64,000 bases of DNA from Pararhizobium qamdonense (GTDB lineage: Bacteria; Pseudomonadota; Alphaproteobacteria; Rhizobiales; Rhizobiaceae), in assembly GCF_029277445.1 (NCBI RefSeq), contig NZ_CP119567.1:434001-498000 (forward strand), in the 5' to 3' direction. Below are positions 53,263 to 61,639 of the stretch, piece after piece. A program made the position numbers and the translations under genes. Within the stretch, counting starts at the first letter, position 1, and every line of letters begins with the position of its first letter. The notes beneath the pieces were generated by a model. It did not search any database and was not told where the DNA came from. It worked only from the letters and a program-made list of their open reading frames with translations.

Positions 53263-54266
53263 GCTGAAACCCTTCCCTGATCGGACAGCACCAGATTGGC
53301 CGCTATGAAAGCATCGAGTTCCGCAAGAGAGGACGTGCCCTCCATCGGGCCTTGCCTGGTGACGTTGCGGGCTCCGGCGGCATTGGCGTAGCGCAGTGCC
53401 TGTTGCGGCGCGTGTCCCTTGCGGCGGCAGGTGAGATAGGTTGCTCCAAAGCAGTCTCCGGCCCCCGTCGGGTCGATTTCCTCGACCGCGAATGCCGGAC
53501 AATCGACCGCCCCGTGGCTGCGGCTATAATGAGAAGACCCCTGCCGCCCCCGTTTCAGGACGACCTCGGAAATTCCGCGTGCAAGCAGGCTCTCGATGGC
53601 CGGCGCCTCGCCGTCGACACCGGCGGCTATGGAAAGCTCTTCTCCGGATGGCAGCAGCAGGTCGGTGACGTCAAGCACGCTGTCAAACTGTCTCTTTGCC
53701 TCGCCGCCCCCGCTCATCAATTCCTTCCGGACATTCGGATCGAACGAGACGGTACCGCCCCTCGCCTTCACAACCGACACGGCCTCAAGGATGATGGGCG
53801 CAATGCCGGGGATGGCGAAGGCGGAGCCCATGACATGCACATGTCCGGCCCGCGCAATCAAATCACGGGCCTGCCCGGTCATGGCGGTCGCGCCAGAAGC
53901 CGACTTGCCGATGTTGAAAACGAAATCGCGCGCGCCATCCGGCCGGTAGCGGACGAAGGCGCTTCCTGTGGGCAGATCGGGCAAAACAGCGATGGCCGAG
54001 ACATCGACGCCATCGCGCTCAAGCCGGTCGATATTCAGGTGCCCGAAATCATCGTCGCCAACCGCCGAGACAATGCCACAGGCGCCACCAAGTTTTGCGA
54101 CCTGATCGATGAAGATCGCGGGTGCTCCGCTGGGAAAAGGTCCAATCAGGGACTGGGCTTCCCGAAAACCGTTGCCGACGGTTGTCGCCATGATTTCGAC
54201 GAGGATCTCACCGATCGTGATCGTCGGCCCAAGCGCCTCCGGCGCCAGCGTATAACGCTGATCCAT
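53259..54266 (-). CDS. PfkB-family carbohydrate kinase, probable tagatose kinase
   Basis: A 335-aa ribokinase-family kinase. [16 protein letters not shown] and the C-terminal [14 protein letters not shown] signature, with the catalytic Asp in GAGDC, are clear. It is the first gene of the operon with GatZ and the polyol importer, so its substrate is likely the ketose made by the dehydrogenases encoded on the other strand, for example tagatose or fructose. GGGGAG lies before 54266. Confidence 0.87.
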   Translation of the reverse strand: MDQRYTLAPEALGPTITIGEILVEIMATTVGNGFREAQSLIGPFPSGAPAIFIDQVAKLGGACGIVSAVGDDDFGHLNIDRLERDGVDVSAIAVLPDLPTGSAFVRYRPDGARDFVFNIGKSASGATAMTGQARDLIARAGHVHVMGSAFAIPGIAPIILEAVSVVKARGGTVSFDPNVRKELMSGGGEAKRQFDSVLDVTDLLLPSGEELSIAAGVDGEAPAIESLLARGISEVVLKRGRQGSSHYSRSHGAVDCPAFAVEEIDPTGAGDCFGATYLTCRRKGHAPQQALRYANAAGARNVTRQGPMEGTSSLAELDAFIAANLVLSDQGRVSA

Positions 54267-54342
54267 TCCTGTTTCTCCCCACCTTACGATCCGAAACCTG
54301 CGCAACCGCACTGGCGAATGATGTACTCACGTCAAACGACGC

Positions 54343-54370
54343 TGTCAACATTATATTTTACACGCGTAAA
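54343..54370. promoter_or_regulatory. Divergent control region: operator and promoter of the kinase operon
   Basis: TTTAC-ACGC-GTAAA at 54357-54370 is a LacI-type dyad. Just left of it, read on the minus strand, TTGACA (54343-54348) is a candidate -35 box of the kinase-gatZ-transporter operon. The same dyad recurs near the smoE promoter, so one regulator could act on both directions. Confidence 0.55.
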
Positions 54371-54476
54371 CAAAGCAGGAATTCGGATTTTGACTACCGT
54401 ACGCGCAAAACCCCTGCAAATAGCGATTTCAAAATAGCCACTTGCATCATTCCTGCGCATTTACACGCTCTCCAGC

Positions 54477-54505
54477 TTGACAAGAGAAATCAATTACCGG
54501 ATAAA
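54477..54505 (+). promoter_or_regulatory. Promoter of the binding-protein (smoE) operon
   Basis: TTGACA (54477-54482) and GATAAA (54500-54505) are 17 bases apart. The ATG of the binding protein is 52 bases downstream. An upstream half-operator TTTACACGC lies at 54460-54468. Confidence 0.6.
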
Positions 54506-54508
54506 AAC

Positions 54509-54522
54509 TTTACGCATGTAAT
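54509..54522. promoter_or_regulatory. LacI-type operator at the smoE transcription start
   Basis: TTTAC-GCAT-GTAAT lies directly after the -10 box, where bound repressor would block initiation. It shares the TTTAC-N4-GTAA pattern with 54357-54370. The LacI regulator at 57937 is the obvious candidate. Confidence 0.6.
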
Positions 54523-54557
54523 TATATGCGAAAACGTTCGTAAAGGAGGAGAATGTC

Positions 54558-55871
54558 ATGGGTAAATACGCACGCATACTCTCGGCTTCCGTCGTCGGCG
54601 CCGGCTTGCTGGCCGGCATGGCCAGCGCGGAGGAAATCAATGTCGCCACCGTCAACAATGGCGACATGATCATCATGCAGAAACTGTCGGGTGCCTGGGA
54701 GAAGGAAACCGGCAACAAGATCAACTGGATCGTCCTGGAAGAAAATGTATTGCGCGAACGCGTGACCACGGACATCGCCACGAAAGGCGGCCAGTTCGAC
54801 GTCATGACGATCGGCGGCTACGAGGCCCCGATCTGGGGCAAGCAGGGCTGGCTGACGCCGGTCGACGACCTCGGCGATGACTACGACTATGCCGATCTCC
54901 TGGAGCCTATCAAGGCGGGCCTGACCGTCGATGGCAAGCTCTATGCCGTGCCGTTCTACACCGAAAGCTCGTTCACGCTCTATCGCAAGGACCTGTTCGA
55001 GGCCGCCGGCCTCACCATGCCGGAAGAGCCATCCTACGACCAGATCAAGGACTTCGCCGCCAAGCTCACAGACAAGGCCAAGCAGCAATATGGCATTTGC
55101 CTTCGCGGCAAGCCCGGCTGGGGCGAAAACATGGCGTTTCTCGGCACGATGGTGAACAGCTATGGCGGCCGCTGGTTCGATATGGACTGGAAGCCGCAGC
55201 TGAATTCCGAGCCATGGAAGAATGCCGTGACAGACTATGTTCAGCTTTTGAACGAATACGGCCCGCCCGGCGCAACGGCAAACGGGTTCAACGAAAACCA
55301 GACGCTCTTTGCCAGCGGCAAATGCGCGATGTGGATCGATGCCACCTCGGCTGCCGGCCGCGTTTTCGACCCCAAGCAGAGCCAGGTCGCCGACAAGATC
55401 GCCTTCACCCGTTCGCCGGTTGCCGTAACGCCAAACGGTTCCAGCTGGTCGTGGTCATGGGACCTCGCAATACCGGCGACATCGCAGAAGGTTGACGTCG
55501 CCAAGTCGTTCCTCAAATGGGCGACCTCGAAGGAATATGTGAAGATGGTTGGCGAATCCGAGGGCTGGGTCGCGGTTCCGCCCGGCACCCGCAAATCGAC
55601 CTATGCGCTGGCTGAATATCAAAAGGCCGCCCCGTTTGCAGACACTGTTCTGAAGGCCATCATGTCCGCCGATCCGGCAAAGCCCACGAAGGACCCGGTT
55701 CCCTATACCGGCGTTCAGTTCGTGGCCATTCCGGAGTTCCAGGCCCTTGGGACATTCGTCGGCCAGCAGATCAGCTCGGCGCTGTCGGGACAGCAGTCGG
55801 TCGAGGATGCGCTAAATGCATCGCAAACCCAGGCGGAGCGTGAGATGACACGCGCCGGCTACATCAAGTAA
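54558..55871 (+). CDS. smoE: Periplasmic polyol-binding protein (SmoE-like)
   Basis: A 437-aa binding protein of the carbohydrate SBP_bac_1 class. Residues 1-24 are a Sec signal (ASA cleavage region, then EEINVATVNNGD). FYTESSFTLYRKDLFEAAGL and SWSWSWDLAIPA are as in SmoE-like sorbitol/mannitol binding proteins. A strong GGAGGAG precedes the ATG. It is divergent from the kinase/transporter operon and is followed by a stable hairpin and two dehydrogenase genes. Confidence 0.88.
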   Translation: MGKYARILSASVVGAGLLAGMASAEEINVATVNNGDMIIMQKLSGAWEKETGNKINWIVLEENVLRERVTTDIATKGGQFDVMTIGGYEAPIWGKQGWLTPVDDLGDDYDYADLLEPIKAGLTVDGKLYAVPFYTESSFTLYRKDLFEAAGLTMPEEPSYDQIKDFAAKLTDKAKQQYGICLRGKPGWGENMAFLGTMVNSYGGRWFDMDWKPQLNSEPWKNAVTDYVQLLNEYGPPGATANGFNENQTLFASGKCAMWIDATSAAGRVFDPKQSQVADKIAFTRSPVAVTPNGSSWSWSWDLAIPATSQKVDVAKSFLKWATSKEYVKMVGESEGWVAVPPGTRKSTYALAEYQKAAPFADTVLKAIMSADPAKPTKDPVPYTGVQFVAIPEFQALGTFVGQQISSALSGQQSVEDALNASQTQAEREMTRAGYIK

Positions 55872-55909
55872 GTCCATAGGCCGCGCTTTACGCGCAGCCC
55901 CTCCCGGAG

Positions 55910-55939
55910 GGAGCCCGGACAATGATTCCGGGCTCCTTT
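55910..55939 (+). terminator. Strong hairpin after smoE
   Basis: GGAGCCCGGA/TCCGGGCTCC is a perfect 10-bp stem with a 7-base loop followed by TTT. It is 39 bases after the binding-protein stop and before smoS. It likely ends part of the transcript and protects the smoE mRNA. Confidence 0.65.
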
Positions 55940-56004
55940 CGCCCTCACGACCTTTAAAGACAACTTATGCGGCGGCGAACGTCTGAACCGCGGAGGAAAC
56001 CTTC

Positions 56005-56775
56005 ATGAGACTGCTGAACAAGATTGCGCTGATCACGGGTGGTGCGCGCGGTATCGGCCTGGGCTTTGCCGAGGCCTTTGTCGCCGAGGGCGCAAAAGTC
56101 ATCATTGCCGATATCAATATCGACCGCGCGCTCGAAGCTGCAGCGGCGATCGGCCCCGATGCCACGGCGATCAGGCTGGATGTTACCGATCTTGCCAGCA
56201 TCGATGCGGCGGTCGCCGACGTCGATCAGCGCTTTGGCGGCATCGATATTCTCGTCAACAATGCCGCGATCTTCGACATGGCGCCGATCCAGGGCATCAC
56301 CGAGAGCAGTTACGACCGCGTCTTCGACGTCAATCTCAAAGGGCCGCTGTTCATGATGAAAGCGGTTTCGAACGTCATGATCGCCAGGGGCCGCGGTGGC
56401 AAGATCATCAATATGGCAAGCCAGGCCGGCCGCCGGGGCGAAGCGCTGGTCACGCTATACTGCGCCTCCAAGGCCGCCATCATCTCCGCCACACAATCGG
56501 CAGCCCTGGCGCTCGTCAAGCATGGCATCAATGTCAACGCGATCGCGCCCGGCGTTGTTGATGGCGAGCACTGGGATGTCGTCGATGCCAAGTTTGCCGA
56601 ATGGGAGGGCTTGGCACCCGGCGAGAAAAAGGCCCAGGTCGCCCAGTCCGTGCCGATCGGCCGGTTTGCAACGCCGGCTGACATCAAGGGGTTGGCGGTT
56701 TTCCTCGCGTCGGCCGACAGCGATTACATTCTGGCGCAGACCTATAATGTCGATGGCGGAAACTGGATGAGCTGA
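56005..56775 (+). CDS. smoS: Polyol dehydrogenase, SDR family (SmoS/galactitol dehydrogenase-like)
   Basis: A 256-aa SDR. TGGARGIG is the NAD loop, NNAA follows, MASQAGRRGE holds the catalytic Ser, and LYCASKAA the Tyr/Lys pair. The pattern is like SmoS sorbitol and galactitol dehydrogenases of alphaproteobacteria. It would oxidise an imported hexitol to a ketose. It lies 11 bases before the zinc dehydrogenase gene. Confidence 0.85.
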   Translation: MRLLNKIALITGGARGIGLGFAEAFVAEGAKVIIADINIDRALEAAAAIGPDATAIRLDVTDLASIDAAVADVDQRFGGIDILVNNAAIFDMAPIQGITESSYDRVFDVNLKGPLFMMKAVSNVMIARGRGGKIINMASQAGRRGEALVTLYCASKAAIISATQSAALALVKHGINVNAIAPGVVDGEHWDVVDAKFAEWEGLAPGEKKAQVAQSVPIGRFATPADIKGLAVFLASADSDYILAQTYNVDGGNWMS

Positions 56776-56786
56776 GGAGCATCACC

Positions 56787-57797
56787 ATGAAGGCGATCCA
56801 GTTTGTCGAAAAGGGAAAGGCTGTGTTGGCGGATATCCCCGTCGGCGCAATCCCGCCGGGCCACGCGCTCATTCGCGTCAAGGCGGCCGGGCTTTGCCAC
56901 ACCGATATCGATGTCCTCCACGCGCGTTATGGTGCCGGCGCGTTTCCGCTGGTTCCCGGTCATGAATTTGCCGGAGAGGTTCTTGAGGTCGGAGACGGCG
57001 TCACCTGCGTTCGCGCGGGAAGCCGCGTCGCGGTGGACCCCAACCTGCCCTGCGGCACCTGCCCGGCTTGCGAGAAAGGCTTGACCAATCTCTGCCGCGA
57101 TCTGAAGGCCTATGGCGTTTCCCATAATGGCGGCTTCTCCGAATTCAGCATCGTCAACGCCGGTCACCTGCACGATATCGGCGACATGCCGTATGATCTT
57201 GCGGCACTGGCCGAACCGTTGGCCTGCGTGCTGAACGGCCTTGGCGCTGCGGGGATCACCGGCAAGGCGAGCGCGCCTTCGCAGGCCCTGATTTTTGGCG
57301 CAGGCCCGATCGGGCTGCTGCTCGGCCTTGCCCTGAAATCTGCGGGGTCAGATACCGTCACCTTCGCCGATATCAACGAGGATCGCCTGGCGTTCGCCTC
57401 AGGTCTGGGTTTCACGCCGGTGAGATCCGGTTCCGAGGAATTGTTGTCGCGGCGGCAAAGCTTTGACCTGGTGGCGGATGCGACGGGTATTCCAAGTGTG
57501 GTGGAAGGAATGCTGGATCTGGTCGCCGACGGTGGTACCGGCTTGGTGTTCGGCGTCTGCGCCCCGGAGACCCGGGTATCCGTCTCACCGTTTCAGATTT
57601 TCAGGCGGCAGCTGAAGCTGGTTGGTTCGCATTCCCTCAATCGCAATATCCCGCAGGCATTGTCGGTGCTTGCAGGCGACCGGGCGAGGATGTCGCAGCT
57701 CGTGACCCACCGGTTGCCGCTGGCGGAAATGGTTCCCTACTTCCTGACCAAACCGAGCGATCCCGCCACCATGAAAGTGCAGTATGTCGACGGCTGA
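56787..57797 (+). CDS. Zinc-dependent MDR dehydrogenase (sorbitol/threonine dehydrogenase-like)
   Basis: A 336-aa medium-chain dehydrogenase. Catalytic zinc ligands are Cys in GLCHTD and the GHE pair; the structural-zinc cluster is CGTCPACEKGLTNLC; the NAD loop is GAGPIG. It follows smoS in the same operon and may oxidise a second polyol or another carbon position, giving the locus two entry routes. Confidence 0.88.
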   Translation: MKAIQFVEKGKAVLADIPVGAIPPGHALIRVKAAGLCHTDIDVLHARYGAGAFPLVPGHEFAGEVLEVGDGVTCVRAGSRVAVDPNLPCGTCPACEKGLTNLCRDLKAYGVSHNGGFSEFSIVNAGHLHDIGDMPYDLAALAEPLACVLNGLGAAGITGKASAPSQALIFGAGPIGLLLGLALKSAGSDTVTFADINEDRLAFASGLGFTPVRSGSEELLSRRQSFDLVADATGIPSVVEGMLDLVADGGTGLVFGVCAPETRVSVSPFQIFRRQLKLVGSHSLNRNIPQALSVLAGDRARMSQLVTHRLPLAEMVPYFLTKPSDPATMKVQYVDG

Positions 57798-57936
57798 GGC
57801 GACACCGCTCATTCCGGCTTTTCTAAAGGAGACCGAGCGTTTAAGAGCAGGGATCGATGATTGGAGCGGTCCCTTAGCTTCCCGTCATCGGCCCTGGTAG
57901 AAAGACGTTTGCCTATAACTCGACGGAGTATGACGA

Positions 57937-58977
57937 TTGGCCAAAGCGATCAAGACAATGGAGGACTTTTCGGAGTTCGTCGGCCTGTCGCGTCCGACCG
58001 TGTCGAAATATTTCAACGATCCAACTTCGGTGCGCCGTAAAACCCGCGATACGATCGAAGAGGCGCTGAAAAAATCCGGTTTCCGGCCCAATATGTTCGC
58101 CGTCAATCTCAACCGCCGGCGCAGCAACATCATCGGCATCGTCATCCCGAACACGCTCGATCCCTTCTTCATGGCGCTGACCAGGCGCATCGAGATCATG
58201 GCCAATGAAGCCGGCTTCCTGGCATTCGTGCTGTCGTCGGACGGAAAGCCAGATATCGAGGAAGAGGCCATCAAGACCTTTCGATCGATGAACGTTGCCG
58301 GAGCCATCATCGCGCCGATTGGCCGGCAAACCGGCAGCGCGACGCTGGAACAGCTGGGACGGGACATTCCGCTCGTCTACGTGGACACGCCGCTGGACGA
58401 CAAGGCGGCATTCGTCGGCACGGACAACCGCCAGAGTTTTGGCCTGATCGTCGATTATCTCTGCCGGTCGGGCGAGCCTCCCTGCTATTTCGGCATGCCG
58501 GAGGTCAACATCAACGCGATCGAGCGGCGGAACGCCTATGTCGAGGCCATGAAGGGTTTTGGTCTGACGCCGGAACTGATCAAGCTCTCCACGACTGCGA
58601 CCTGGGACTTCGAACGTTTCGCGCTGGAGGAGGCCTCGGTCCTGTTCGATACGCTTTCGCGCCTGCCAACCAGGACGATTGTTTGCGCCAATGACCGTCT
58701 GGCCTTCGGCGTGCTGGCGGCCGCCTGGCAAAAAGGCCTCAAGGTCGGCCACGGTCCGGGTTGCGACATCCGCGTCGCCGGTCATGACGATCATCCACTG
58801 TCGCAATATACCTGCCCGCCGATTACGACGGTTGCCCAGAACTACAAGGAAATCGGCCGCCTGGCCATCGGGCTGCTTTTCAAGCAACTCGGCGAGGATG
58901 CGCAGGGCGACGACGTGCTGCTCAGCCAGGACCGTATCCTGCTCAAGGCGGAATTGATGCTGCGGAAATCGGCATAG
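57937..58977 (+). CDS. LacI-family transcriptional regulator
   Basis: A 346-aa LacI protein. The helix-turn-helix is TMEDFSEFVGLSRPTVSKYFND, then VRRKTRDTIEEALKKSGFRPN; the sugar-binding core follows (NIIGIVIPNTLDPFF, VANDR-like CANDRLAFGV, AGHDDHPLSQY). The start is a TTG at 57937 with GGAG upstream; an ATG 21 bases later lacks a ribosome site and would cut into the DNA-binding domain. It probably represses both polyol operons through the TTTAC-N4-GTAA sites. Confidence 0.9.
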   Translation: MAKAIKTMEDFSEFVGLSRPTVSKYFNDPTSVRRKTRDTIEEALKKSGFRPNMFAVNLNRRRSNIIGIVIPNTLDPFFMALTRRIEIMANEAGFLAFVLSSDGKPDIEEEAIKTFRSMNVAGAIIAPIGRQTGSATLEQLGRDIPLVYVDTPLDDKAAFVGTDNRQSFGLIVDYLCRSGEPPCYFGMPEVNINAIERRNAYVEAMKGFGLTPELIKLSTTATWDFERFALEEASVLFDTLSRLPTRTIVCANDRLAFGVLAAAWQKGLKVGHGPGCDIRVAGHDDHPLSQYTCPPITTVAQNYKEIGRLAIGLLFKQLGEDAQGDDVLLSQDRILLKAELMLRKSA

Positions 58978-59052
58978 GTGCCTGGGTAGCGCGAAAAGCA
59001 CTTGCTGCGGTGGCGCCGGGGGCCAATTTTCACCGGCGCCGCAGGTCTCGCC

Positions 59053-59985
59053 TCAGATCTTCAGATCAGCCGCACCCGTATCGATATGCGGTGCCCAGAA
59101 CGCGATGCTTTCTGCAATGGCGGGGATGACGTTGCGGTCGTCGGGTTCGCGCTCCTTGAAGGAAAGCTCAAGGCAGATTTCATTGTCCACCGCACCGCCT
59201 TGATGAAAAGCTTCCAGCAGCGGTTCCGGCTGAACCCGCCCCGTGGCATTGTGTTCGGCGGTAAACGGGCGGTGACCGCCCTTGTCCATCTTGCTCTGCT
59301 TGATATGGATGATCGGCGAAACCTTCGGCACGGCCCGCGCCCACGCATAGGGATCGGTATCGGCCGGGTCCGGGGACGTGACGTCGCCATGATCGATATC
59401 GGCCATCATCCACATCGGGATGGCCATGTTGGCGGCCGTCAGCCTGCCCTGTAGCGCCATGCATTCGGGAATGGTATGGCCGAATTCGCGGCCAACCGAC
59501 ATCGGTTCCCAGAACACGTAATCCAGCCCGGCTGACTTGCCGTGTTCTGCGACCTCAGCCCAGCAGTCGATGGCAATCTGGATGAGGTCTTCCCGGCGTT
59601 GCGCATCATCGAAATCGGCGAATGTGAAGATGGCGAACTGGGTCCCGACGGATTTCGCGCCGAGATCTGCGGAAATATCGGCGAAAGTCTTGAACCAATC
59701 GACATAATAGCGCCGCACGTCGCGATCGGGATGGCCGAAATGGTTCAGCCGTCCATAGGGGCCGGTCATGCCGGAGGTGACGCGCACGCCGGTTCGATCA
59801 AGGGCAGCCCGGAAACTGCGAGTCACCCTGCGGATCACCGGCGCTGGCCATGACGGGTTGATGAACTCATGGGTCAGTTGCAGGTCGCGGATTTTCAGAT
59901 CGCGCGCGACGGTGTCGATGAGGTCATCGGCGCCGGCAAAACGGTTGACCAGCGGATTGGTGTTCAGCGAGAGGGTCAGGGACAT
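59053..59985 (-). CDS. eryC: EryC-like tetrulose 4-phosphate racemase (TIM barrel)
   Basis: A 310-aa sugar-phosphate isomerase/epimerase of the AP-endonuclease-2 barrel type. Metal and substrate residues are suggested in QLTHEFINPSWPAP, VFWEPMSVGREFG, MMADIDHGDVTS and ICLELSFKERE. Together with eryB and eryA upstream this matches EryC of Brucella and Rhizobium, which racemises the 3-tetrulose 4-phosphate made by EryB. It is the last gene of the operon and converges with the LacI gene. Confidence 0.85.
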   Translation of the reverse strand: MSLTLSLNTNPLVNRFAGADDLIDTVARDLKIRDLQLTHEFINPSWPAPVIRRVTRSFRAALDRTGVRVTSGMTGPYGRLNHFGHPDRDVRRYYVDWFKTFADISADLGAKSVGTQFAIFTFADFDDAQRREDLIQIAIDCWAEVAEHGKSAGLDYVFWEPMSVGREFGHTIPECMALQGRLTAANMAIPMWMMADIDHGDVTSPDPADTDPYAWARAVPKVSPIIHIKQSKMDKGGHRPFTAEHNATGRVQPEPLLEAFHQGGAVDNEICLELSFKEREPDDRNVIPAIAESIAFWAPHIDTGAADLKI

Positions 59986-60039
59986 GATGGCTTCTCAAGG
60001 TTGATTGCGGACGATAACAAAGTCACAGGCAGCAGGCGA

Positions 60040-61563
60040 TCAGCTTGAGGCCCGCAGGCGCACAGCGCCATCCGCCTCGAACCAGGCGGCAAAAGCTGCT
60101 TTTTCGTTTGCGCTGAGATGCAGGCCTTGCTTCGTGCGGCGTTGAAGGACGTCTTCAGCCGTCATCGCCCATTCATGCGCCATCAGATAACGCACTTCGG
60201 CCTCGTAGAGCTGCGCGCCGAAATGCTGGCCGAGGCCCTCCAGTGACGTGGCGTTGCCGATGATTTTGCCGATGCGCGATCCATAGAGGCGGCCGTAATG
60301 ATGGACCAGCGCGCGCGGCATCCAGGGGTGGGTGCGGCGCAGGTTTTCCGTGAACTGGATGAAATCGGCATTCTCGATTTCGCCACCGGGCAAGGTTGCC
60401 TGCCGCGTCCAGTTTCCGCCCATGGTGGGAAAGAATTTCGCAATTTTCTCGATCGCATGCTCGGACAGCTTGCGGAATGTGGTGATCTTGCCGCCGAACA
60501 CGCTGAGCAGCGGTGCACCGCCGGTTTCATCGAGATCGAACGTATAGTCGCGCGTGACGGCGGATGGGTTGCCCTGGCCATCGTCAAACAGCGGCCGCAC
60601 ACCGGAGAATGTCTCCAGCACGTCCGTACGCCGCAACGTTTCCTTGAAGTAGCGGTTGACGGCGGCGAGCAGATATTCGACTTCGCTTTCCTCCGCCTTC
60701 ACCTCTTCAGGCGCGCCCTCATAGGGAATGTCGGTGGTGCCAATCAGAGCCTTGTCACCCTCATAGGGGTTGATGAAGATGACCCGCTTGTCATGGTTCT
60801 GCACGAGATAGGCATGCTGGCCCTCCCAGAATTTCGGCACAATGATGTGGCTGCCTTTGACGAGGCGCACGTTGCGGCGGCTGTTGGAGCCCGCGACCCG
60901 GCCGACGATATCGTTGACCCACGGCCCGCCGGCATTGACGACGACACGGGCGCGAACCGTGCGGGTTTCCCCTGTTTGTTCGTTCCGCATCTGGATCGTC
61001 CACGCGCCGTTTTCGCGCCGTGCACTGGTGCAGGCCGTGCGTGTCAGGATTTCGGCACCCTTTTCGGCAGCACCGACGGCGTTCAGAACGACGAGGCGGG
61101 CATCGTCCACCCAGCAATCCGAATATTCAAAGCCCTTGACGTATTTGTTCAGGATCGGCGCGCCCTCGGGATCGCGGCGCAGATCGAGCGAGCGGGTGCC
61201 CGGCAGCTTCTTGCGGCCGCCGAGATGATCATAGAGAAACAGGCCGAGCCGGACCAGCCAGGCGGGGCGATCGTCAGGACTGTGCGGCAGCACGAAGCGC
61301 ATCGGCCAGATGATGTGGCTTGCAGAGTTCAAAAGCACTTCGCGTTCGATCAGGGCCTCGCGCACCAGACGGAATTCGTAATATTCCAGATAGCGCAGGC
61401 CGCCATGGACGAGCTTGCCCGATCGCGACGACGTCCCTTGCGCCAGGTCGTCCTTCTCGCACAGGATTACCGACAGACCCCGGCCCGCCGCATCGCGCGC
61501 GATGCCCGCGCCGTTGATGCCGCCCCCGATAATGAACAGGTCGATCATCCGGGAATCATTCAT
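60040..61563 (-). CDS. eryB: EryB-like erythritol 4-phosphate dehydrogenase (GlpD family)
   Basis: A 507-aa FAD-dependent dehydrogenase of the GlpD family. FIIGGGINGAGIARDAAGRGL is the FAD loop, then GTSSRSGKLVHGGLRYLEY, GVRPLFDD and SVFGGKITTFRKLSE. By sequence alone it could be glycerol 3-phosphate dehydrogenase; lying between eryC and eryA argues for EryB, which passes electrons to quinone in the membrane. AAGGAG precedes 61563. Confidence 0.83.
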   Translation of the reverse strand: MNDSRMIDLFIIGGGINGAGIARDAAGRGLSVILCEKDDLAQGTSSRSGKLVHGGLRYLEYYEFRLVREALIEREVLLNSASHIIWPMRFVLPHSPDDRPAWLVRLGLFLYDHLGGRKKLPGTRSLDLRRDPEGAPILNKYVKGFEYSDCWVDDARLVVLNAVGAAEKGAEILTRTACTSARRENGAWTIQMRNEQTGETRTVRARVVVNAGGPWVNDIVGRVAGSNSRRNVRLVKGSHIIVPKFWEGQHAYLVQNHDKRVIFINPYEGDKALIGTTDIPYEGAPEEVKAEESEVEYLLAAVNRYFKETLRRTDVLETFSGVRPLFDDGQGNPSAVTRDYTFDLDETGGAPLLSVFGGKITTFRKLSEHAIEKIAKFFPTMGGNWTRQATLPGGEIENADFIQFTENLRRTHPWMPRALVHHYGRLYGSRIGKIIGNATSLEGLGQHFGAQLYEAEVRYLMAHEWAMTAEDVLQRRTKQGLHLSANEKAAFAAWFEADGAVRLRASS

Positions 61564-61639
61564 GGCACTCTCCTTTGGCAAAGCCAATTGTGGTGGATGC
61601 GCTGCACCGGATCTTGCGTCCGGCAGCACTTTAATGTCG

